A stretch of DNA of 64,000 nucleotides from Pseudogemmobacter bohemicus (GTDB lineage: Bacteria; Pseudomonadota; Alphaproteobacteria; Rhodobacterales; Rhodobacteraceae), in NCBI RefSeq assembly GCF_003290025.1, contig NZ_QNHG01000002.1:1361678-1425677 (forward strand). Reading direction: 5' to 3'. Shown here one piece after another: positions 62,425-64,000 of this stretch. The position numbers and the translations under genes are program-made. Numbering within the stretch: position 1 is the stretch's first letter; each line of letters begins with the position of its first letter. A model generated the notes under the pieces. The model searched no databases, was not told where the DNA came from, and saw only the letters and a list, made by a program, of their open reading frames with translations.

Positions 62425-62868
62425 TCAGCCGCCGCAGGTGTCGCAGATCAGCGATTTGGACCCCGGATCGCGGGCAAATTCCAGGCTGCTGTCATCCGGG
62501 CCGGTCAGCACCAGGGTCTCGCCCCGGATCCCGGCTCTGGTCATCGCACCAAGCGCTTTCAGATAGCTGTCCTCATCGGCCTGGTGGTCGCAAAACATCC
62601 GCGTCGCGCCAAGCGCCCCCAGCGACAGATCCGGCAGCCCAGCCTGGTTCTGGCCAAAATAGCGGTTGCAGGGGGCCTTTCCGGCCACTTTGCCTTCCAC
62701 GTCGATGCTGAAGCTGGCCTCATAGCTGACGCGCACGCCGTCCTGGGCGATGACAAGCCATTCGCCGCTGGTGATGGTTTCTGCGGATAGCGCGGCTCCT
62801 GTGGTCAGAACGAGGCTGGTCACCAGCGCGATTGACCGCGCAACGGGCAGGGCGAGGAAAAGGCGCAT
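62425..62868 (-). CDS. Exported META-domain (HslJ-like) protein
   Basis: A 147-residue protein with a signal peptide (about residues 1-29, ending ALSA) and a META domain: FSIDVEGKVAGKAPCNRYFG near 53-72, LGATRMFCDHQADEDSYLKA near 87-106. The paired cysteines of the domain (CNRYFG and CD) are present, and a CDTC motif is at the C-terminus. The function of the family is poorly known; it is linked to antibiotic or heat stress in other bacteria. Confidence 0.85.
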   Translation of the reverse strand: MRLFLALPVARSIALVTSLVLTTGAALSAETITSGEWLVIAQDGVRVSYEASFSIDVEGKVAGKAPCNRYFGQNQAGLPDLSLGALGATRMFCDHQADEDSYLKALGAMTRAGIRGETLVLTGPDDSSLEFARDPGSKSLICDTCGG

Positions 62869-62952
62869 CTGATCTCCTTCCGGGTGATTCCCGGTCTGTA
62901 ATCAGACGAGCCTCGCACGAAGCGCTGCCTGTCGGAACCCCGTCAGCGCGGT

Positions 62953-63417
62953 TCAGAATGCCGCCGGCTTCGCCTCGCGCGCCATATGATCCAGCACCGC
63001 ATTGACGAAAGCAGGCTCGCGGCCTTCGGGGAAAAAGGCGCGGGCGATATCGACGAATTCGTTGATGACGACCTTGGGCGGCGTGTCCATCTGGGTCAGC
63101 TCAGCCCCGGCGGCGCGGAACAGTGCCCGGATCACCGGGTCGATGCGGTCAATCGGCCATTTCGCAACCAGCGCGCGGTCGGTCATCTGATCGACCAGCG
63201 CCTGCCAGTTGACCGCATGGTCCACAAGGTTCCGGAAGAGTTCGGTATCGCCCTCGGCGAAATCGCCCTCTTCATAGCTGGCGCCAAAGCGATGGACTTC
63301 AAACTCGCGGGTCACGGCCTTCACCGTCTGGCCCGAGACCTCCATCTGATAGAGCGCCTGCACCGCATAGAGCCTCGCGGCCGATTTCATCTGGCGTTTT
63401 TCTTCGCGCGAGGTCAT
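62953..63417 (-). CDS. nusB: Transcription antitermination factor NusB
   Basis: Binds boxA RNA with NusE in rRNA antitermination. The 154-residue all-helical protein shows SAARLYAVQALYQMEVSGQT near residue 12, IDRIDPVIRALFRAAGAELT near 92, and VVINEFVDIARAFFPEGREP then AFVNAVLDHMA near 116-146. Family length and order are complete. It is not next to ribH or ribE here, its frequent neighbours. Confidence 0.94.
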   Translation of the reverse strand: MTSREEKRQMKSAARLYAVQALYQMEVSGQTVKAVTREFEVHRFGASYEEGDFAEGDTELFRNLVDHAVNWQALVDQMTDRALVAKWPIDRIDPVIRALFRAAGAELTQMDTPPKVVINEFVDIARAFFPEGREPAFVNAVLDHMAREAKPAAF

Positions 63418-63531
63418 GGGCCCGATCCGCTGTTCATATCGCTTGCTATCACAGGCGGGTCATTTGCGCCAATGCGGGCGCGGGCGCAAGGGGCCGCCTG
63501 CCCGTTCAGCCGTCCGTTCCGGGGTCGGTGC

Positions 63532-64000
63532 TCATGCAAACACCGCCAGCGTGGCGGCAAAGGCCAGCTGCTGGCTGGCACCAAGGATGTCGCCGGTCTG
63601 GCCGCCGATGCGCCGGGCCGCAGAAACCGTCAGCAAGCCAGAGATCACCAGCACCGCCGGCAGTGCCAGCAGCGCATCGCGCCCGCCAATCGCCAGCGCG
63701 AGCCCCACCCCCAGCACCACCGCCATCAGCGCGGTCGCAAGGCCGGGCTGACCGCTGGAGGCGGAAAGCCCCTCGCGCCGCGCTGGCGGCAGCGCCGCCA
63801 TGATCGCCGCCATCGGCGCCCGCGACAAAGCCGAGGCCGCCAGGACCGCCGGCACCGCCTGACCGGTCCGGATCAGCGCCGAGAGCGCCGACCATGCGGC
63901 CAGCGAGACCAGCAGCAGCGCAAGTGTGCCGAAACTGCCGATATGGCTGTCCTTCATAATCTCAAGCCGGCGCTCGGCGGTGCGGCCACCGAACAGGCCA
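63532..64000 (-). CDS. cobS: Adenosylcobinamide-GDP ribazoletransferase, 3' part
   Basis: Membrane enzyme of the last step of cobalamin assembly, joining alpha-ribazole to adenosylcobinamide-GDP. Only the C-terminal 155 residues or so are in the window; the frame is open to the right edge (GLFGGRTAERRLEIMKDSHI then GSFG). The catalytic DGLAD motif lies outside. The visible part has about four hydrophobic helices and the conserved KDSHIGSFG and SALSRAPMA. The start is beyond position 64000. Confidence 0.88.
   Translation of the reverse strand, partial: GLFGGRTAERRLEIMKDSHIGSFGTLALLLVSLAAWSALSALIRTGQAVPAVLAASALSRAPMAAIMAALPPARREGLSASSGQPGLATALMAVVLGVGLALAIGGRDALLALPAVLVISGLLTVSAARRIGGQTGDILGASQQLAFAATLAVFA

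Noticed and set aside
63506..63535. Tiny frame beginning with ATG overlapping the cobS stop
   Set aside because: It runs only nine codons to a stop; no downstream cob gene follows on this strand.

Overview
The window is a 64 kb piece of chromosome from a GC-rich alphaproteobacterium, almost certainly a member of the Rhodobacteraceae (Paracoccus/Rhodobacter/Gemmobacter-like). The evidence is a set of genes typical of that group: the FYDLN-acid TIGR02300 protein, a 49-residue aa3 oxidase subunit IV, MbfA (here broken), CarD, a 7Fe-type FdxA, the dnaX-ybaB-recR and accD-folC clusters, and an ETF:quinone oxidoreductase next to a TPR gene and ispE. No rRNA, tRNA, CRISPR array or intact insertion sequence was seen. 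Genus and species are not decided here.

Layout. 0-12.8 kb: rRNA methyltransferase, a two-gene ABC exporter, CCA-adding enzyme, two NUDIX hydrolases, HslO, HAD phosphatase, EamA permease, YaiI-like protein, S-formylglutathione hydrolase, and an mbfA pseudogene with two lesions. 13-17.9 kb: a TetR regulator followed by an accessory patch, made of an IS1182-like transposase fossil and fragments of prophage tail genes. 17.9-20.1 kb: folC and accD. 20.1-22.9 kb: a gene-free island with decayed transposases of at least three types (IS66 TnpA, IS5/IS427-like, IS5/IS903-like), AT-rich patches and operator-like inverted repeats. 22.9-28.7 kb: recR, ybaB, dnaX, the threonylcarbamoyl-AMP synthase gene and an acyl-CoA dehydrogenase. 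28.7-43.5 kb: GntR regulator, metalloprotease, TIGR02300, ispE, TPR protein, etfQO, greA, molybdopterin-guanine dinucleotide genes, a lipoprotein beside the oxidase subunit IV gene, an MBL hydrolase and a secreted nuclease. 43.5-50.3 kb: parE, LLM oxidoreductase, GST, polyphosphate kinase 2 and a MATE exporter. 50.3-54.9 kb: three capsule genes (kpsC, a Wza/KpsD-like export lipoprotein, kpsS). 55-64 kb: riboflavin synthase, CarD, FdxA, an S4-domain protein, a SUV3-like helicase, TPR, SCP2, lysophospholipase, META, nusB, and the 3' part of cobS.

How the parts work together. Most genes are core housekeeping, arranged in short minus-strand operons with ATGA-type overlaps. Features of most interest are a perfect FNR-type site placed for class II activation of ppk2, two families of dispersed intergenic palindromes, the double-hit mbfA pseudogene, and the transposon/prophage graveyards, where a phage tail gene appears to have gained an IS-derived C-terminus. 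No complete, clearly new multi-gene system is visible. The best candidates for new biology are the regulatory site and the repeats, plus the lipoprotein with a permuted papain-like signature.
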